64,000 nucleotides of DNA, taken from Mycolicibacterium sp. ND9-15. GTDB lineage: Bacteria > Actinomycetota > Actinomycetes > Mycobacteriales > Mycobacteriaceae. Each line of letters starts with the position of its first letter. Within the stretch, counting starts at the first letter, position 1. The notes under the pieces were generated by a model that made no database searches, was not told the DNA's origin, and saw only the letters and a list, made by a program, of their open reading frames with translations. The translations under genes were made by a program, and so were the position numbers. This document shows, piece after piece, positions 9,833 through 20,976 of this stretch. The stretch covers positions 409,501-473,500 of the forward strand of contig NZ_CP142362.1 in the NCBI RefSeq assembly GCF_035918395.1, written 5' to 3'.

Positions 9833-11188
9833 CTATCGTGCCACGCGGGAGGTGACCAGCGCGGCCGCCGCCCTGGTGGCAGCCGACACACACGCGGGCA
9901 CACCGATGCCGTCGAGGAAACCACCGGCCACCGCGATCGTCGGCGGCAACGCCGCCCGTAGTTCGGCGACCAACTCGCCGTGCCCGGGACCGTACTGCGG
10001 CATCGCGTCGATCCAGCGCTGCACGAGGTAGTCCACGGGCTCCGCCCGGACGCCGAACATCGTGTCCAGATCCTCGGCCGACCAGGCGAGCAGCTCCTCA
10101 TCCCCCGCGCTACGGGCCAGATTGTCGCCGAACCGGCCGAAGGACAGCCGAAGCAACTCGACATTGCCGCGTGGCCCCCACTTGCGGGACGTCAGCGTGA
10201 CGGCCTTGCACCGCAGCCGTTCACCGCTGGCCACCAGTACCCCGGACTGCTGCGGCAGCGGCGTACCTCCCGGCAGCGCCAGCGCCACCACCGCCGACGA
10301 CGCCACCTGAATTCGTCGCGCGGCGGCGGCGCTACGCGGCGCCACATCGGCGACGAGCCGCGCCAGCCGCGGTGCCGGCACGGCGAGCACCACCGCGTCG
10401 GCGTGGTGGCGGACGCCTTCGTCGTCGACCAGTTCCCAGCCCTGATCCCCCGGCTTCAGGGCCTCGACCGCGACCTGCCGCCAGTGCACCCGCGCGCGGC
10501 GGACGAGCGCGTTGACCAGTACGCCGTAGCCGCCGTCGACCGCGCCGAACACCGATCCGGTCACCACGGGTGGTAACGCCTCCCGCACGGCGTCGGTCAG
10601 GCTGGCCGCCCCCCTGTCTAGGGCGGCGGCCAGCGTCGGAACCGCCGAGCGCACCCCGATCGTCGTCGCACTCCCGGCATAGACCCCGGTCAGCAGCGGC
10701 TCCACCGAGCGGGTCACCACCTGCTCGCCGAACCGGTCGCCGACCAACTCGGCGACGGACGGGTCCGCACCGGGCCGCCACGAGAACGGCCGGTTGCGCT
10801 CGCCGTGCATCCACTTGATCGTCGCGTCGTCGACGAGCCCGGCCAGCGCCGACGGCTGCGCCGGTATCCCCTGCAGCGTTCCGGTGGGCAGTGGATGCAA
10901 CCCGGCCTGGCTGTAGATCAGCGGGCGTGCGCCGGTCGTGCCGACCTGCCTGTTCGCCATGCCCAGTTCGGCCAGCAACGCGGGGATATCGGGCCGACGG
11001 GCGACGAACGCCTCCGCGCCGACGTCCATCGGCTGGCCGGCGATCCGCTCGGTGCGCAGCACGCCGCCTAACCGGTCGGCGGGGTCGAACAACGTGATCG
11101 ACGCATCGGGCCCCGCGGCGACGCGCAGCCGATACGCGGCGACGAGACCCGAAATCCCTCCGCCGACAACGCAATACGACAGGCTCAC
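9833..11188 (-). CDS. hemY: Coproporphyrinogen III oxidase HemY (protoporphyrinogen-oxidase family)
   Basis: 451 residues. The N-terminal FAD-binding Rossmann motif GGGISGL is at residues 8-14, and a C-terminal segment ([19 protein letters not shown]) completes the FAD site typical of this flavoprotein family. In actinobacteria the enzyme oxidises coproporphyrinogen III to coproporphyrin III before iron insertion. Its start overlaps the hemE stop by 4 nt (ATGA), indicating translational coupling. Corresponds to Rv2677c. Confidence 0.95.
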   Translation of the reverse strand: MSLSYCVVGGGISGLVAAYRLRVAAGPDASITLFDPADRLGGVLRTERIAGQPMDVGAEAFVARRPDIPALLAELGMANRQVGTTGARPLIYSQAGLHPLPTGTLQGIPAQPSALAGLVDDATIKWMHGERNRPFSWRPGADPSVAELVGDRFGEQVVTRSVEPLLTGVYAGSATTIGVRSAVPTLAAALDRGAASLTDAVREALPPVVTGSVFGAVDGGYGVLVNALVRRARVHWRQVAVEALKPGDQGWELVDDEGVRHHADAVVLAVPAPRLARLVADVAPRSAAAARRIQVASSAVVALALPGGTPLPQQSGVLVASGERLRCKAVTLTSRKWGPRGNVELLRLSFGRFGDNLARSAGDEELLAWSAEDLDTMFGVRAEPVDYLVQRWIDAMPQYGPGHGELVAELRAALPPTIAVAGGFLDGIGVPACVSAATRAAAALVTSRVAR

Positions 11189-12249
11189 AGCGAGTGCACC
11201 AACGCGACCACGTCGGTGATCACCTCGGGGTCAGTGGCGGGGAGCACGCCGTGCCCGAGGTTGAAGATGTGCCCAGCGGCTCCGGCGTCGACCGCCCGCC
11301 TGCCATCGTCGACGACCACTCGCGCCGCACGTTCGGCCACCGCCCAACCGGCCAGCAACACCACCGGGTCGAGGTTGCCCTGCAATGCCGTCCCCGGCAC
11401 CACCCGGGCGGCGGCGTCGGGCAGCGACGTGCGCCAGTCGACGCCGACGACGGCCGGGGCGCCGTGCCCGGATGCCGCCTGCGACATCGCACCCAGCAGT
11501 TCGGCGGTGCCGACCCCGAAGTGCGTCATCGGCACCCCGGCACCGGCCAGCGCCGCGAACACCCGGGTGCTGTGCGGCAGCACGTAGCTGCGGTAGTCGG
11601 CCAGCGACAACGTCCCGGCCCACGAGTCGAACACCTGGATCGCGTCGACACCCGCGTTCACCTGCACCTGCAGGAACGCGATCGTCACATCGGTCAGTGC
11701 GGTCATCAGCGCATGCCAGGTGTCGGGTTCGCCGAGCATCATGGCCTTGGTGCGCTCGTGGTTGCGACTCGGCCCGCCCTCGACCAGATAGGACGCCAGG
11801 GTGAACGGCGCGCCCGCGAAGCCGATCAGTGGCACCTCACCGAGTTCGCACACCAGCAGCTTGACGGCTTCCGAAACCGGCGCGACGGCCTGCTCTTCGA
11901 GCGGTCTCATGGCCGCGACGTCGGCGGCGGTGTGGATCGGGTGCTCGATCACCGGGCCGACGTCGGGCACGATGTCGAGGTCGATGCCCGAAGCCCGCAG
12001 GGGCACCACGATGTCGGAGAACAGGATCGCTGCGTCCACACGGTGTCTGCGGATCGGCTGCAGGGTGATCTCGGTGATCAGCTCGGTGTCGAAGCAGGCC
12101 TGCATCATGGTGTTCTTCGCCCGCAGCGCGCGATACTCGGGCAACGAACGACCGGCCTGGCGCATGAACCACACCGGCACACGACCGGGTTTGCGGCCGC
12201 TCGCGGCGGCCAAATATGGCGAGTCGGGCAGCTCACGGCGCGTGTTCAT
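11185..12249 (-). CDS. hemE: Uroporphyrinogen decarboxylase
   Basis: 354 residues from the ATG at 12249 ([13 protein letters not shown]). HemE removes four acetate carboxyls from uroporphyrinogen III to give coproporphyrinogen III. The family signature [15 protein letters not shown] is near the N-terminus and the catalytic-aspartate region (FSDIVVPL) follows. A longer frame to 12297 exists, but the chosen start fits the length of Rv2678c. First gene of the hemE-hemY-hemQ operon. Confidence 0.96.
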   Translation of the reverse strand: MNTRRELPDSPYLAAASGRKPGRVPVWFMRQAGRSLPEYRALRAKNTMMQACFDTELITEITLQPIRRHRVDAAILFSDIVVPLRASGIDLDIVPDVGPVIEHPIHTAADVAAMRPLEEQAVAPVSEAVKLLVCELGEVPLIGFAGAPFTLASYLVEGGPSRNHERTKAMMLGEPDTWHALMTALTDVTIAFLQVQVNAGVDAIQVFDSWAGTLSLADYRSYVLPHSTRVFAALAGAGVPMTHFGVGTAELLGAMSQAASGHGAPAVVGVDWRTSLPDAAARVVPGTALQGNLDPVVLLAGWAVAERAARVVVDDGRRAVDAGAAGHIFNLGHGVLPATDPEVITDVVALVHSL

Positions 12250-12357
12250 CGCTGTCAATGCTGCCATGCTGACCGAACTGCGCCCGCTTCGCCTCAAGCC
12301 GACCGGATCGGCGCGCCACGCGTACAGACCTGCTCGTATGGACTAGCGTGAAACGTC

Positions 12358-12948
12358 GTGACCACCGCCGAACCGGCTCAGTTCCGCGAAGCGGTGGCGG
12401 CGATGAGTGCCACCACCGTCCGACCGGAGATCGAGCTCGGCCCGATCCGCCCGCCGCAGCGGCTGGCGCCGTTCAGCTATGCGCTGGGCGCGGAGGTCCG
12501 CCATCCCGAGACGACGATCGTGCCGGGAGCGCAGGAGGGCTCGGAAGGAGAAGCGTTCGGCCGGCTGATCCTGCTGCATGACCCGGAAGGCGCCGACGCG
12601 TGGGACGGCACCATGCGGCTCGTCACCTACATCCAGGCCGATCTGGACTCGAGTGAGGCCGTCGACCCGCTGCTGCCCGAGGTCGCGTGGAGTTGGCTCG
12701 TCGACGCCCTTCAGGAGCGCGCCGAACACGTCACCGCGCTGGGCGGCACCGTCACCGCCACCACCTCGGTGCGTTACGGCGACATCTCCGGTCCGCCGCG
12801 GGCCCACCAGTTGGAGCTACGCGCCTCGTGGACGGCTACGACGCTGGAGTTGGGGCCACACGTCGAGGCGTTCTGCGAAGTGCTCGAGCATGCGGCCGGT
12901 CTGCCACCTCAGGGTGTCACCGATTTGGGCCCCCGCACCCGCGCTTGA
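12358..12948 (+). CDS. DUF3000 family protein
   Basis: 196 residues with a GTG start. It resembles the actinobacterial DUF3000 family (Rv2680), a soluble protein without recognised catalytic motifs. It is divergent from hemE and 2 nt upstream of the rnd start, so the two are almost certainly co-transcribed. The conserved pairing with ribonuclease D suggests an RNA-related role, but this is guilt by association only. Confidence 0.85.
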   Translation: MTTAEPAQFREAVAAMSATTVRPEIELGPIRPPQRLAPFSYALGAEVRHPETTIVPGAQEGSEGEAFGRLILLHDPEGADAWDGTMRLVTYIQADLDSSEAVDPLLPEVAWSWLVDALQERAEHVTALGGTVTATTSVRYGDISGPPRAHQLELRASWTATTLELGPHVEAFCEVLEHAAGLPPQGVTDLGPRTRA

Positions 12949-12950
12949 CG

Positions 12951-14219
12951 ATGGCCGAATCCCAGGAGGCCGTCCCCGAGGAGGCCGAGGCCGAACGATC
13001 CGAGCCGGCGGCGACTCCGCTGCTGGCCCCCCGCGGGGGGGTGCCCGAACTATCGGTCAGCGTCAGCGAGATCCACAGGGCCGCTGAGTTTCTCGACTCC
13101 GGCCATGGCCCGTTCGCGGTCGACGCCGAACGCGCCTCGGGATTCCGCTACTCCAACCGCGCTTACCTCGTGCAGATCCGACGGGCCGGGGCGGGCACCG
13201 TGCTGATCGATCCGGTGAGCCACGGCGCCGACCCCGTCGAAACGTTGGCGCCGGTGGCCGAAGTGCTCACGACCGACGAGTGGGTGCTCCATGCCGCCGA
13301 CCAGGATCTGCCGTGTCTGTCGGAGCTCGGCATACGGCCGGTCAGGTTGTACGACACGGAGTTGGCGGGCCGACTGGCCGGCTTCGACAAGGTCAATCTC
13401 GCCGCGATGGTGCAGCGGCTGCTGGGCCTGCAACTGATGAAGGGGCACGGCGCCGCCGACTGGTCGAAGCGGCCATTGCCCACCGACTGGCTCAACTACG
13501 CGGCGTTGGACGTCGAGGTGCTGGTCGACCTGCGCAACGCGATCGCCGCGGTGCTCGATGAGCAGGGCAAAACCGGTTGGACGGTACAAGAATTCGAGCA
13601 CCTGAAGATGTTCGAACCGGCACCGACCCGCCGCGACCGCTGGCGACGTACGTCGGGAATTCACAAGGTCCGCGACCCGCGCGCTCTCGCTGCGGTGCGC
13701 GAGCTGTGGATCGCTCGCGACACGATCGCCCAGCGCCGCGACATCGCGCCTGGCCGGATTCTGCCGGACGCGGCGATCATCAACGCCGCCACCGCCGATC
13801 CGGATACCGCGGAGAAGCTGACCGCGCTGCCGGTGTTCGGGGGGCACCGGCAGCGCCGCAACGCGAAGGTGTGGCTGGATGCGCTCGCACGGGCGCGCAC
13901 CACTGAGGACCTGCCGAGTTCGCAGGAGGCGTCCAACGGCCCCCCGCCGGCATCCCGATGGGCCAGGCGCAAACCCGAAGCAGCGGCCCGGCTGGAGGCT
14001 GCGCGCGCGGCTCTCTTTGAAGTCTCGCAACGAGTTTCAGTGCCGACAGAGAATCTCATCTCGCCCGATGTCGTGCGGAGGTTGTGCTGGGACTGGGAAC
14101 CACCACCGCAGAACTCGACCGTGGTCGCGGCGGTCGACGACTTCCTGCGCGAAGCAGGCGCGCGGCCGTGGCAGCGCGAGTTGACAGTGCCGGCGCTGGC
14201 CAAGGCTCTCGAAAACTAG
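12951..14219 (+). CDS. rnd: Ribonuclease D-like 3'-5' exonuclease
   Basis: 422 residues from the ATG at 12951 (MAESQEAV). The DEDD exonuclease domain is visible: FAVDAERASG carries the DxE motif, LHAADQDLPCL the second motif, and LNYAALDVEVLVDL the Tyr-x3-Asp motif. An HRDC-like region follows (RALAAVRELWIARDTIAQ). The family trims 3' ends of stable RNA precursors. The open frame reaches back to 12687 inside the previous gene, but the near-contiguous ATG is the sensible start. Equivalent to Rv2681. Confidence 0.92.
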   Translation: MAESQEAVPEEAEAERSEPAATPLLAPRGGVPELSVSVSEIHRAAEFLDSGHGPFAVDAERASGFRYSNRAYLVQIRRAGAGTVLIDPVSHGADPVETLAPVAEVLTTDEWVLHAADQDLPCLSELGIRPVRLYDTELAGRLAGFDKVNLAAMVQRLLGLQLMKGHGAADWSKRPLPTDWLNYAALDVEVLVDLRNAIAAVLDEQGKTGWTVQEFEHLKMFEPAPTRRDRWRRTSGIHKVRDPRALAAVRELWIARDTIAQRRDIAPGRILPDAAIINAATADPDTAEKLTALPVFGGHRQRRNAKVWLDALARARTTEDLPSSQEASNGPPPASRWARRKPEAAARLEAARAALFEVSQRVSVPTENLISPDVVRRLCWDWEPPPQNSTVVAAVDDFLREAGARPWQRELTVPALAKALEN

Positions 14220-15127
14220 GCGGTCACCCGGTCGACATGGGCCAGGAAATGCCGCAATACTTCTTCCGGCGCCTCGAGTTGCGGCCAGTGGCCGATGTCG
14301 TCGGCGAGCATCACGACGTCGGCATCGGGAATGACCTCGGCGTACCGACGCGCCATGTGCGCACCGGAGTTCGGGTCGACAGGTCCGTCGATGAGCCGCA
14401 TCGGCACCGCGGTTTCGCGCATCGCACGCACCCACCGGTTGCGATGCGTATAGCGGTCGCCGAGGAAACGGCCGACCTTGTGCAGCACGCGCTTGCCGTC
14501 GTTGTATTCCAGGATCTGGTGAAAAGACCCCATCAGCCCGTGCGACGGCTTGGTGTTCGGGCCGAACATCTCGTTGATGGTCGACTCGAGCACCCGACGC
14601 GACAACCGACTGCCCTGAAGCGGGCTCATCAAGTCCCCCAACCCGGTTCCCGACATGAGTTTCTGCATGGCGCGCGGCGTGTAGGCCTCGTTGAACAACC
14701 CGCCGTTGAGCCAGGTGATCGACTGGTAGCGCACCGCCCCGTACGACTGTTGGCCGAATTGGCTGCGGGCCAGCAGTTCCTGGCCGACCGAGTCCCCCAG
14801 GTCATGCGCCAGAACGTGACAACGTTCGACGTTCAGGTGATCCAGCAGTGCCTCGTGAATGTCGGCGTGATCGGACACCGAGTATTGGTAGGCGGCCGGC
14901 TTCGCCGAGAAGCCCAAGCCGATCATGTCGGGCGCGATGACGGTCAACCGGTCGGTGAGCGTCGGCCAGATCATCGACCAGTCCCACGAGTTGAACGGAT
15001 AACCGTGGATGGCCAGCAATATCGGGGCCTCGCCCAGCGGTGGGCCGTCGATTCGATAGAAGATTTCGAAACCGAGGTAGTCGAAGTAGCGGCCTGCGGC
15101 TTTCCAGCGCTCCAACCCGACGTCCAT
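14216..15127 (-). CDS. Alpha/beta hydrolase, epoxide-hydrolase/haloalkane-dehalogenase type
   Basis: 303 residues. The oxyanion motif AIHGYPF and the nucleophile elbow LAHDLGDS put an aspartate at the nucleophile position, as in epoxide hydrolases and haloalkane dehalogenases. The catalytic histidine is in DDIGHWPQLEAPEEV. The substrate cannot be read from the sequence. The 3' end overlaps the rnd stop by 4 nt in convergent orientation. Confidence 0.85.
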   Translation of the reverse strand: MDVGLERWKAAGRYFDYLGFEIFYRIDGPPLGEAPILLAIHGYPFNSWDWSMIWPTLTDRLTVIAPDMIGLGFSAKPAAYQYSVSDHADIHEALLDHLNVERCHVLAHDLGDSVGQELLARSQFGQQSYGAVRYQSITWLNGGLFNEAYTPRAMQKLMSGTGLGDLMSPLQGSRLSRRVLESTINEMFGPNTKPSHGLMGSFHQILEYNDGKRVLHKVGRFLGDRYTHRNRWVRAMRETAVPMRLIDGPVDPNSGAHMARRYAEVIPDADVVMLADDIGHWPQLEAPEEVLRHFLAHVDRVTA

Positions 15128-15168
15128 CTCCGCAGCCTAGTGGGATGCGTCCCGACCGTGTCGGGCCG

Positions 15169-16356
15169 TCAGCCGAACCGCCCCTGCAGAAACGGGGTCG
15201 AATCCGGCAACGAGGCCAGTACCGTGCCGCTGTGGTCCTCGTCCGGGTACACCTTCAAAGTGACGTCTTGACGGTTGGCGACCAGCCGGTCGTTGAACTG
15301 CAGCGTCAGCCTCGGCGGTACGTCGTGATCGAGTAGCCCGACGCCGAGGAAGATCGGCTGGTCGTATCCGTCGGCGGGGAAACCCATGAACGCATCGACC
15401 GCCTCGGCGGCGCCGGGAATCGATGCCAGCGGCGCGCCGAAGAAGCCGGACACCGTCATGTCGGCCAGCGCCGCCGAAAGCTCAGCCAGACACTCGTTTT
15501 CGGCTTGGTCCGCGGCAACGCGGCCCGCCGGGCTGAGGATCGCGTCCACGTCGAGGTCGGGGCGCGCCTCCCGCAGGGCGGTCACGATGTAAGCGGTGTA
15601 GGCATTTGCGACCGGCCCCAACTCTGGCGGGACGACCATGTCCGGACCCGCTTGCTTGGCGAGGTTCTCGACGCCGGCCGGGGTGCCGGTGGCCACGACT
15701 CCACGGTAGGTAAGACCCGAACCGGAACTGAACGCGCTGGCCCACCGGGCGGTCGCGATGGCTGCTCCACCGCCTTGCGACTGGCCCACCACGGCCCACT
15801 CGGTTGAGAGCGGCAGACCCATCTGGTGTGCCGCGATCACGGAATCCACCACGCCCCGTGCGGTCGTCACGCTGTTGAGGTAGCTCATCAACCCGGGAGT
15901 GCCCAGACCGGCGTAGTCGCTACCGACCACCGCGTAGCCCTGCTCCAGCCAGTGCGTCAGGTACTCGTTGTCGCGTTCGCTGCGGGGCCGCGCCGACGGC
16001 GTGCAGTCGTCACCCAGTCCGACGGTTCCGTGCGCCCACGCGATGACGGGCCAACCACCCTGTGGTGGAGGGCTTTTCGGAGCGAAGACGACCGCCGTGC
16101 TGACGGCGGGGCGGTTGTGCTGGTCGATGGTGGCGTACAGAATGCGATAGGCCTGAGCCGCGCCCGCCACCGACAGAGCCGGATCGAGCGGAACCGTCTG
16201 AATCAAACCGCCCGGCACCGGGATCGGGCCGCTGTAGGCGCGTGCGTCGAGACCCGACCACTGCGGAACCCCTGCCGACGCCGGGCCCGGAGCCCCCACC
16301 GAACCGACCGCGACCAGCACCGCGATAGTCAGTACGCAAGCTGATTTCACGCCCAC
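15169..16356 (-). CDS. Secreted lipase-type alpha/beta hydrolase
   Basis: 395 residues with a signal peptide (residues 1-29, ending PGPASAG). The domain resembles secretory lipases (PF03583 type): AWAHGT for the oxyanion hole, the serine nucleophile in GQSQGGG, an acid near LLDHDVPP and a histidine in DEDHSG. Probably cleaves acyl esters outside the membrane. The substrate is unknown; cutinase-like or mycolate-related esters are only possibilities. Confidence 0.85.
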   Translation of the reverse strand: MGVKSACVLTIAVLVAVGSVGAPGPASAGVPQWSGLDARAYSGPIPVPGGLIQTVPLDPALSVAGAAQAYRILYATIDQHNRPAVSTAVVFAPKSPPPQGGWPVIAWAHGTVGLGDDCTPSARPRSERDNEYLTHWLEQGYAVVGSDYAGLGTPGLMSYLNSVTTARGVVDSVIAAHQMGLPLSTEWAVVGQSQGGGAAIATARWASAFSSGSGLTYRGVVATGTPAGVENLAKQAGPDMVVPPELGPVANAYTAYIVTALREARPDLDVDAILSPAGRVAADQAENECLAELSAALADMTVSGFFGAPLASIPGAAEAVDAFMGFPADGYDQPIFLGVGLLDHDVPPRLTLQFNDRLVANRQDVTLKVYPDEDHSGTVLASLPDSTPFLQGRFG

Positions 16357-16617
16357 AGCGTAGCCAGCCGCTTTGTCTCGGTTCGTAGGAGATTACGCGG
16401 AACCTTCACGGCCGCCGCGGGACACTGCTTGGCGTGACGGAATGGCGGAGCAGGACGAAACCGGGAACGAAGAGGACCAGCAGCGTTTCGCTGACCGGGT
16501 TGAGCCGCCGAGGACGCGTCCTCGGCGCGTTGGTGCAGGTGTGTCCATCGCGATCTTCGTCCTGCGGGTCCAGCGCCGCGGCATCTCCGACGAGGCCGCC
16601 GAAATGGCCGACGAGAA
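16357..16617. other. Intergenic stretch without a convincing gene
   Basis: 261 bp between the secreted lipase start and the dxs stop. All six frames contain only arginine/proline-rich composition-driven reading frames with no family resemblance. No clear terminator hairpin is seen. It probably holds the lipase promoter and the dxs 3' untranslated region. Confidence 0.4.
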
Positions 16618-18531
16618 TCAGTCGAGTCGCTCGCTGACTTCGGGTTCGTTGACGGCAGCGCCCTGCGCGGCGATCCACCCGGTGATCTGGCGGGCCACGG
16701 TCCGATCGGTCAGGCCGACCTCCGCGAGCACCTCGCCGCGGGAGGCGTGCGTGAAGAATTCCTGCGGCAGGCCGACGTCGCGGCACGGCACATCGATCTC
16801 CGCTCGGCGCAACGCCGCCGAGACCGCCGATCCCACACCGCCGTTGACCCCGTTGTCCTCGAGCGTGACGACGAGCTTGTGCCCGCGGGCCAGCTTCGAG
16901 ATCGTCTCTGGCACCGGCAGCACCCAGCGCGGGTCGACGACCGTCACGCCGATGCCCTGTTTGCGCAACAGGTCTGCGACCGCCAACGCCATTGCGGCGA
17001 ACGGGCCCACCGCCACCAACAGCACGTCGTCGGTGAGCCCGTCGGCGGGCGTGGCCAGCACGTCGATGCTGCCGCGCCGCTCGATCGCCGGAATATCCTC
17101 GCCTACATCACCTTTCGGGAACCGGATAGCGGTCGGGCCGTCGTCGACGTCGAGCGCCTCGCCGAGTTCCTCGCACAGGCGGACGCCGTCCCGCGGCGCG
17201 GCCACCCGCATACCGGGCACGATGCCCAATATCGACAGGTCCCACATGCCGTTGTGGCTGGCGCCGTCGGGACCCGTGACGCCCGAGCGGTCCAGCACCA
17301 TCGTCACCGGCAGCTTGTGCAGCGCGACGTCCATCATGACCTGATCGAACGCCCGGTTCAGGAACGTCGAATAGATCGCGACGACCGGATGCAGACCGCC
17401 CATCGCCAGCCCCGCCGCCGACGTCATCGCATGCTGTTCGGCGATACCCACGTCGAAGAACCGGTCCGGGAAGCGCTGACGGAAGGCGCTCAGGCCCGTC
17501 GGGCCGGGCATGGCCGCGGTGATCGCCACCACGTCGCGACGCCGGGCGGCATAGCCGATCAACGCCTCGGAGAACGTAGACGTCCAACCGGGCCCGGGCA
17601 CCGACGTCGCCAACCCTGTCTCGGGGTCGATGACTCCGCACGCGTGCATCTGGTCGGCCTCGTCGTTCTCCGCCGGCGCGTAGCCCATGCCCTTACGGGT
17701 GACGACGTGCACGATCACGGGCGCGTTGAAGCCCCGGGCGTTGCGCAGCGCGGTCTCCACCGCGTGCTCGTCGTGGCCGTCGATGGGACCGACGTACTTG
17801 ATCCCGAGGTCGGTGAACAGCACCTGCGGAGAGAGCGCGTCCTTGATGCCGGCCTTGATGGAGTGCATGGCCTGATAGCACGCCTCACCTATGACGGGCA
17901 CACCGCGAACCGCCTTGCGGCCCCCTTCGAGCACCCGTTCGTAACCCGGCTGCAGCCGTAGTCCCGCCAGATGCTCCGCGAAACCGCCGATCGTGGGGGC
18001 GTAGCTGCGGCCGTTGTCGTTGACGACGATCACGACCGGCCGCCTTGCAGCGGCGATGTTGTTGAGCGCCTCCCAGCACATGCCGCCGGTCAGTGCGCCG
18101 TCACCGACGACGGCCACCACGTGGCGGTTGCGGTGGCCGGACAATTCGAACGCCTTGGCCAGCCCGTCGGCGTAGGACAGCGCCGAACTGGCGTGGCTGG
18201 ATTCCACCCAGTCGTGTTCGCTCTCCTCGCGCGACGGGTAGCCGGACAGGCCACCCTTCTTGCGCAGGGTGTCGAACTCGTGGCTGCGACCCGTCAGCAT
18301 CTTGTGCACGTAGGACTGGTGTCCGGTGTCGAAGATGATCGGGTCGTGTGGTGAATCGAACACCCGGTGCAGCGCGAGCGTGAGCTCGACCACGCCGAGG
18401 TTCGGGCCGAGATGCCCGCCGGTCGCAGCGACCTTGTGGATCAGGAATTCACGTATCTCACGTGCTAGATCGCTTAGCTGCGACTGCGTAAGGTGCTGCA
18501 GATCGGCGGGCCCGCGGATCTGTTCAAGCAT
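16618..18531 (-). CDS. dxs: 1-deoxy-D-xylulose-5-phosphate synthase
   Basis: 637 residues, against 638 in Rv2682c. It condenses pyruvate and glyceraldehyde-3-phosphate, with thiamine diphosphate, in the first step of the MEP isoprenoid pathway. Visible features are the N-terminal [12 protein letters not shown] region, the thiamine-diphosphate motif VGDGALTGG followed by ALNN, the catalytic glutamate region [12 protein letters not shown] and the transketolase C-terminal domain. It feeds polyprenyl phosphate and menaquinone synthesis. Confidence 0.97.
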   Translation of the reverse strand: MLEQIRGPADLQHLTQSQLSDLAREIREFLIHKVAATGGHLGPNLGVVELTLALHRVFDSPHDPIIFDTGHQSYVHKMLTGRSHEFDTLRKKGGLSGYPSREESEHDWVESSHASSALSYADGLAKAFELSGHRNRHVVAVVGDGALTGGMCWEALNNIAAARRPVVIVVNDNGRSYAPTIGGFAEHLAGLRLQPGYERVLEGGRKAVRGVPVIGEACYQAMHSIKAGIKDALSPQVLFTDLGIKYVGPIDGHDEHAVETALRNARGFNAPVIVHVVTRKGMGYAPAENDEADQMHACGVIDPETGLATSVPGPGWTSTFSEALIGYAARRRDVVAITAAMPGPTGLSAFRQRFPDRFFDVGIAEQHAMTSAAGLAMGGLHPVVAIYSTFLNRAFDQVMMDVALHKLPVTMVLDRSGVTGPDGASHNGMWDLSILGIVPGMRVAAPRDGVRLCEELGEALDVDDGPTAIRFPKGDVGEDIPAIERRGSIDVLATPADGLTDDVLLVAVGPFAAMALAVADLLRKQGIGVTVVDPRWVLPVPETISKLARGHKLVVTLEDNGVNGGVGSAVSAALRRAEIDVPCRDVGLPQEFFTHASRGEVLAEVGLTDRTVARQITGWIAAQGAAVNEPEVSERLD

Positions 18532-18559
18532 TCGTTCAGTTTACGCACGGCCGTCGTCG

Positions 18560-19885
18560 TCAGTCGTGTCCAACCTGGTAGATGTCGGGTACGCCGTCGT
18601 GGTCGGAATCGGCGGTTTCCTGCAACCAAATGGCGCGGTATTGCCTGTTCCGCAGCCTTAGCAGCACGGCGGCCAGAGCCGCCGCGCACACCGATCCGGT
18701 GAGCACCCCGATCTTCACGAATTCGTCACGATCTGAGCCGGCGCCGTACGCGAGGTCTCCGATGAGCAGCGACACAGTGAACCCGATCCCTGCCAGCATG
18801 GCGATGCCGAGCACGTCGACCCACCGGATCGCGGAGTCGAGATCGGCGCGAGTGACTGAGGCCAGCACCCGCGTGGTCAAGAAGATGCCGACGGGCTTGC
18901 CCACCAGCAACCCGAGCACGATGCCGAGCGTGATGGGATCCGCCAGCGCCTGGGTGAAGCCCCGGTAGCCGCCGATGCTCACCCCGGCGGCGAAGAACGC
19001 GAACACCGGTACCGCCACCCCGGCCGACAGCGGGCGTATGCGGTGTTCGAAGTGCTCGGCCAGGCCGGGCCCGGCCTCCGGGCCGCCGGCCTGCCCCGAA
19101 CGCATCACCGGCACCGCGAAGCCGAGCAGCACGCCGGCCACCGTGGCATGGACACCGGACTCGTGCATCAGGATCCACGTGGCCACCGCCAACGGGACCA
19201 ACAGCCACCAGGACCGGATCCGGCGCTGCACACACACCGCGAATAGCGACAGCGGGATGAGCGTCGCCGACAAGGCCACCACGTCGATGTCCTCGGTGTA
19301 GAACACAGCGATCACCGCCACCGCCAGCAGGTCGTCGACCACGGCCAGGGTCAGTAAGAAGATCCGCAGGGCGGAAGGCAAATGCGTGGAAATGACCGCG
19401 AGCACCGCGACCGCGAACGCGATGTCCGTAGCGGTCGGAATGGCCCAACCGCGCGTCGCGCCATCCCCTAGGGGCGCGGTCACCGCGACGAAGATCAACG
19501 CGGGCGCCACCATGCCGCCGACGGCCGCGGCGATCGGCAGCACAGCGCGGGTGGCGTCACGCAGATCTCCGGCCACGAACTCGCGTTTGAGTTCAAGGCC
19601 GACGACGAAGAAGAACACGGCGAGCAAACCGTCCGCAGCCCAGGCGCCGAGCGCGAGGTTCAGATGCAGGCCCAACGGCTCGCCGCCGACCTGGAGATCG
19701 CGCAGCGCGTAGTAGCTCGCCGACCACGGCGTGTTGGCCCAGACGAGGGCTACCGCGGCAGCCACCAGAAGGACCGCGCCGCCGACCGTTTCCTTGCGCA
19801 GGATCGCAGACACCCGGCTCGCCTCGGACCACGACCCGCGCGCGAACAGCGTCCGCCTTGCGAACCGGAGAGGATTGGCAGTCAC
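18560..19885 (-). CDS. nhaA: Na+/H+ antiporter NhaA
   Basis: 441 residues with about twelve hydrophobic helices. Family signatures are present: [18 protein letters not shown] and the paired aspartates in [18 protein letters not shown], which bind Na+/H+. It exchanges cytoplasmic Na+ for external protons at the plasma membrane. The gene sits 28 nt upstream of dxs on the same strand and may share its transcript. The C-terminal tail after the last helix is hydrophilic. Confidence 0.95.
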   Translation of the reverse strand: MTANPLRFARRTLFARGSWSEASRVSAILRKETVGGAVLLVAAAVALVWANTPWSASYYALRDLQVGGEPLGLHLNLALGAWAADGLLAVFFFVVGLELKREFVAGDLRDATRAVLPIAAAVGGMVAPALIFVAVTAPLGDGATRGWAIPTATDIAFAVAVLAVISTHLPSALRIFLLTLAVVDDLLAVAVIAVFYTEDIDVVALSATLIPLSLFAVCVQRRIRSWWLLVPLAVATWILMHESGVHATVAGVLLGFAVPVMRSGQAGGPEAGPGLAEHFEHRIRPLSAGVAVPVFAFFAAGVSIGGYRGFTQALADPITLGIVLGLLVGKPVGIFLTTRVLASVTRADLDSAIRWVDVLGIAMLAGIGFTVSLLIGDLAYGAGSDRDEFVKIGVLTGSVCAAALAAVLLRLRNRQYRAIWLQETADSDHDGVPDIYQVGHD

Positions 19886-20014
19886 GGCAAGTCCGATCTG
19901 TGGCTAGCGGTCGACAACGAATCGCCGACCAGACTTCCCGGCACACCCACGCTCAACGTATCAACGCGACGTACGGTCCCGCAGGGGCAGCCGACTCGGT
20001 TACCTTGTGCCGGG

Positions 20015-20476
20015 ATGATTGTCGAACGTCGCAGCGCCATCGACGCGCCCGCCGAGCAGGTGTGGCAGCGCATCGTCACCCCCGAGGGCATCAACCACGA
20101 GTTGCGGCCGTGGCTGACGATGTCGATGCCGCGCGGCGCGAAGGACCTCACAGTCGACACCATCCCGGTCGGCGAGCCGATCGGCCGTTGCTGGATGCGG
20201 CTGTTCGGGGTGCTGCCGTTCGACTACGACGATTTGACCATCGCCGCGTTGTGGCCTGGCCACGGCTTTCACGAGGACTCGACGATGCTGAGCATGCGGT
20301 CGTGGCGGCACGAGCGCACCCTCGAACCCGTGGGCGATGTGAGGACCGTCGTGCATGACCGGCTCACCTTCGAGTTGCGTGCCCCGGTGCGCGTGCTGAC
20401 GCCCGTGGTCGCCGCCGGCATCGGAGCGTTGTTCACCCATCGCCAGCGCAGACTGCGGCGCTATTTCGGCGACTGA
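20015..20476 (+). CDS. SRPBCC (START/Bet v1-like) family protein
   Basis: 153 residues from the ATG at 20015 (MIVERRSAIDAPAEQVWQ). The opening beta strand followed by the APAEQVW helix is typical of the SRPBCC ligand-binding fold. A C-terminal helix contains a basic run (HRQRRLRRYF). Ligand and partner are unknown. The long upstream open frame is antisense to nhaA and was not used. The 3' end overlaps the convergent next gene by 16 nt. Confidence 0.75.
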   Translation: MIVERRSAIDAPAEQVWQRIVTPEGINHELRPWLTMSMPRGAKDLTVDTIPVGEPIGRCWMRLFGVLPFDYDDLTIAALWPGHGFHEDSTMLSMRSWRHERTLEPVGDVRTVVHDRLTFELRAPVRVLTPVVAAGIGALFTHRQRRLRRYFGD

Positions 20477-20958
20477 CCGTCGCGCGGGACACGTCGCGGG
20501 CGGTCGGATTCGGGCCACACGTACTCCAGATCGTCGGGCACATCGGGAAAGAACTTGCGGTAGTGCTGCGGATCCTTGCGCACCAGCACCGACTGGTGGC
20601 CGCGGTGAAACGCCGGATCGCCCAGCCACGGCGGCGTCTCCCCCGCGGCCGTCAACTCCGCCTGCGTGCGCGGCGTGCCGATGCCGGTGGTGCGGGTGAG
20701 GTCGGTGACCATCGTTGTTGCGCAGGTGTCGGCGTGGCCCAGCCGACACCATGCGGCACAGATGTCGAGCCCGTAGCGGACCAGCGCCTCTTCGTAACCG
20801 GCCCACATCGCCGCGGCCGGGTGATGGCGCCAGCCGTAGCCGGGGACCGTCAACGCGCGCACCACCTGGATCGCCTCCACCCGCTGCTTGCCGAGCCGCT
20901 TCGTATCCAGGACGCGGGCGGTGTCGGCGAAGCCCGGGCAGGGCAGGAAGGTCTGCAT
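20461..20958 (-). CDS. MSMEG_6728-type protein related to pyrimidine-dimer DNA glycosylases
   Basis: 165 residues. The N-terminus MQTFLPCPGFADTARVLDTKRLGKQRVEA and the segment HPAAAMWAGYEEAL match, from memory, the actinobacterial family annotated MSMEG_6728 and placed near T4 endonuclease V (PF03013). That enzyme class removes UV-induced pyrimidine dimers, but the activity of this branch is not established. Cytoplasmic. Starts 18 nt downstream of the TrmA-like gene stop on the same strand. Confidence 0.65.
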   Translation of the reverse strand: MQTFLPCPGFADTARVLDTKRLGKQRVEAIQVVRALTVPGYGWRHHPAAAMWAGYEEALVRYGLDICAAWCRLGHADTCATTMVTDLTRTTGIGTPRTQAELTAAGETPPWLGDPAFHRGHQSVLVRKDPQHYRKFFPDVPDDLEYVWPESDRPRRVPRDGQSPK

Positions 20959-20976
20959 CGCCGGTGGGATACCCGT

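Noticed and set aside
12687..12950. Longer N-terminus for ribonuclease D
   Set aside because: It overlaps the DUF3000 gene in another frame; the ATG 2 nt after that stop fits the family length.
16373..17344. Long + frame over the dxs 3' end
   Set aside because: Antisense to dxs, whose identity is certain; composition is proline/arginine/serine driven.
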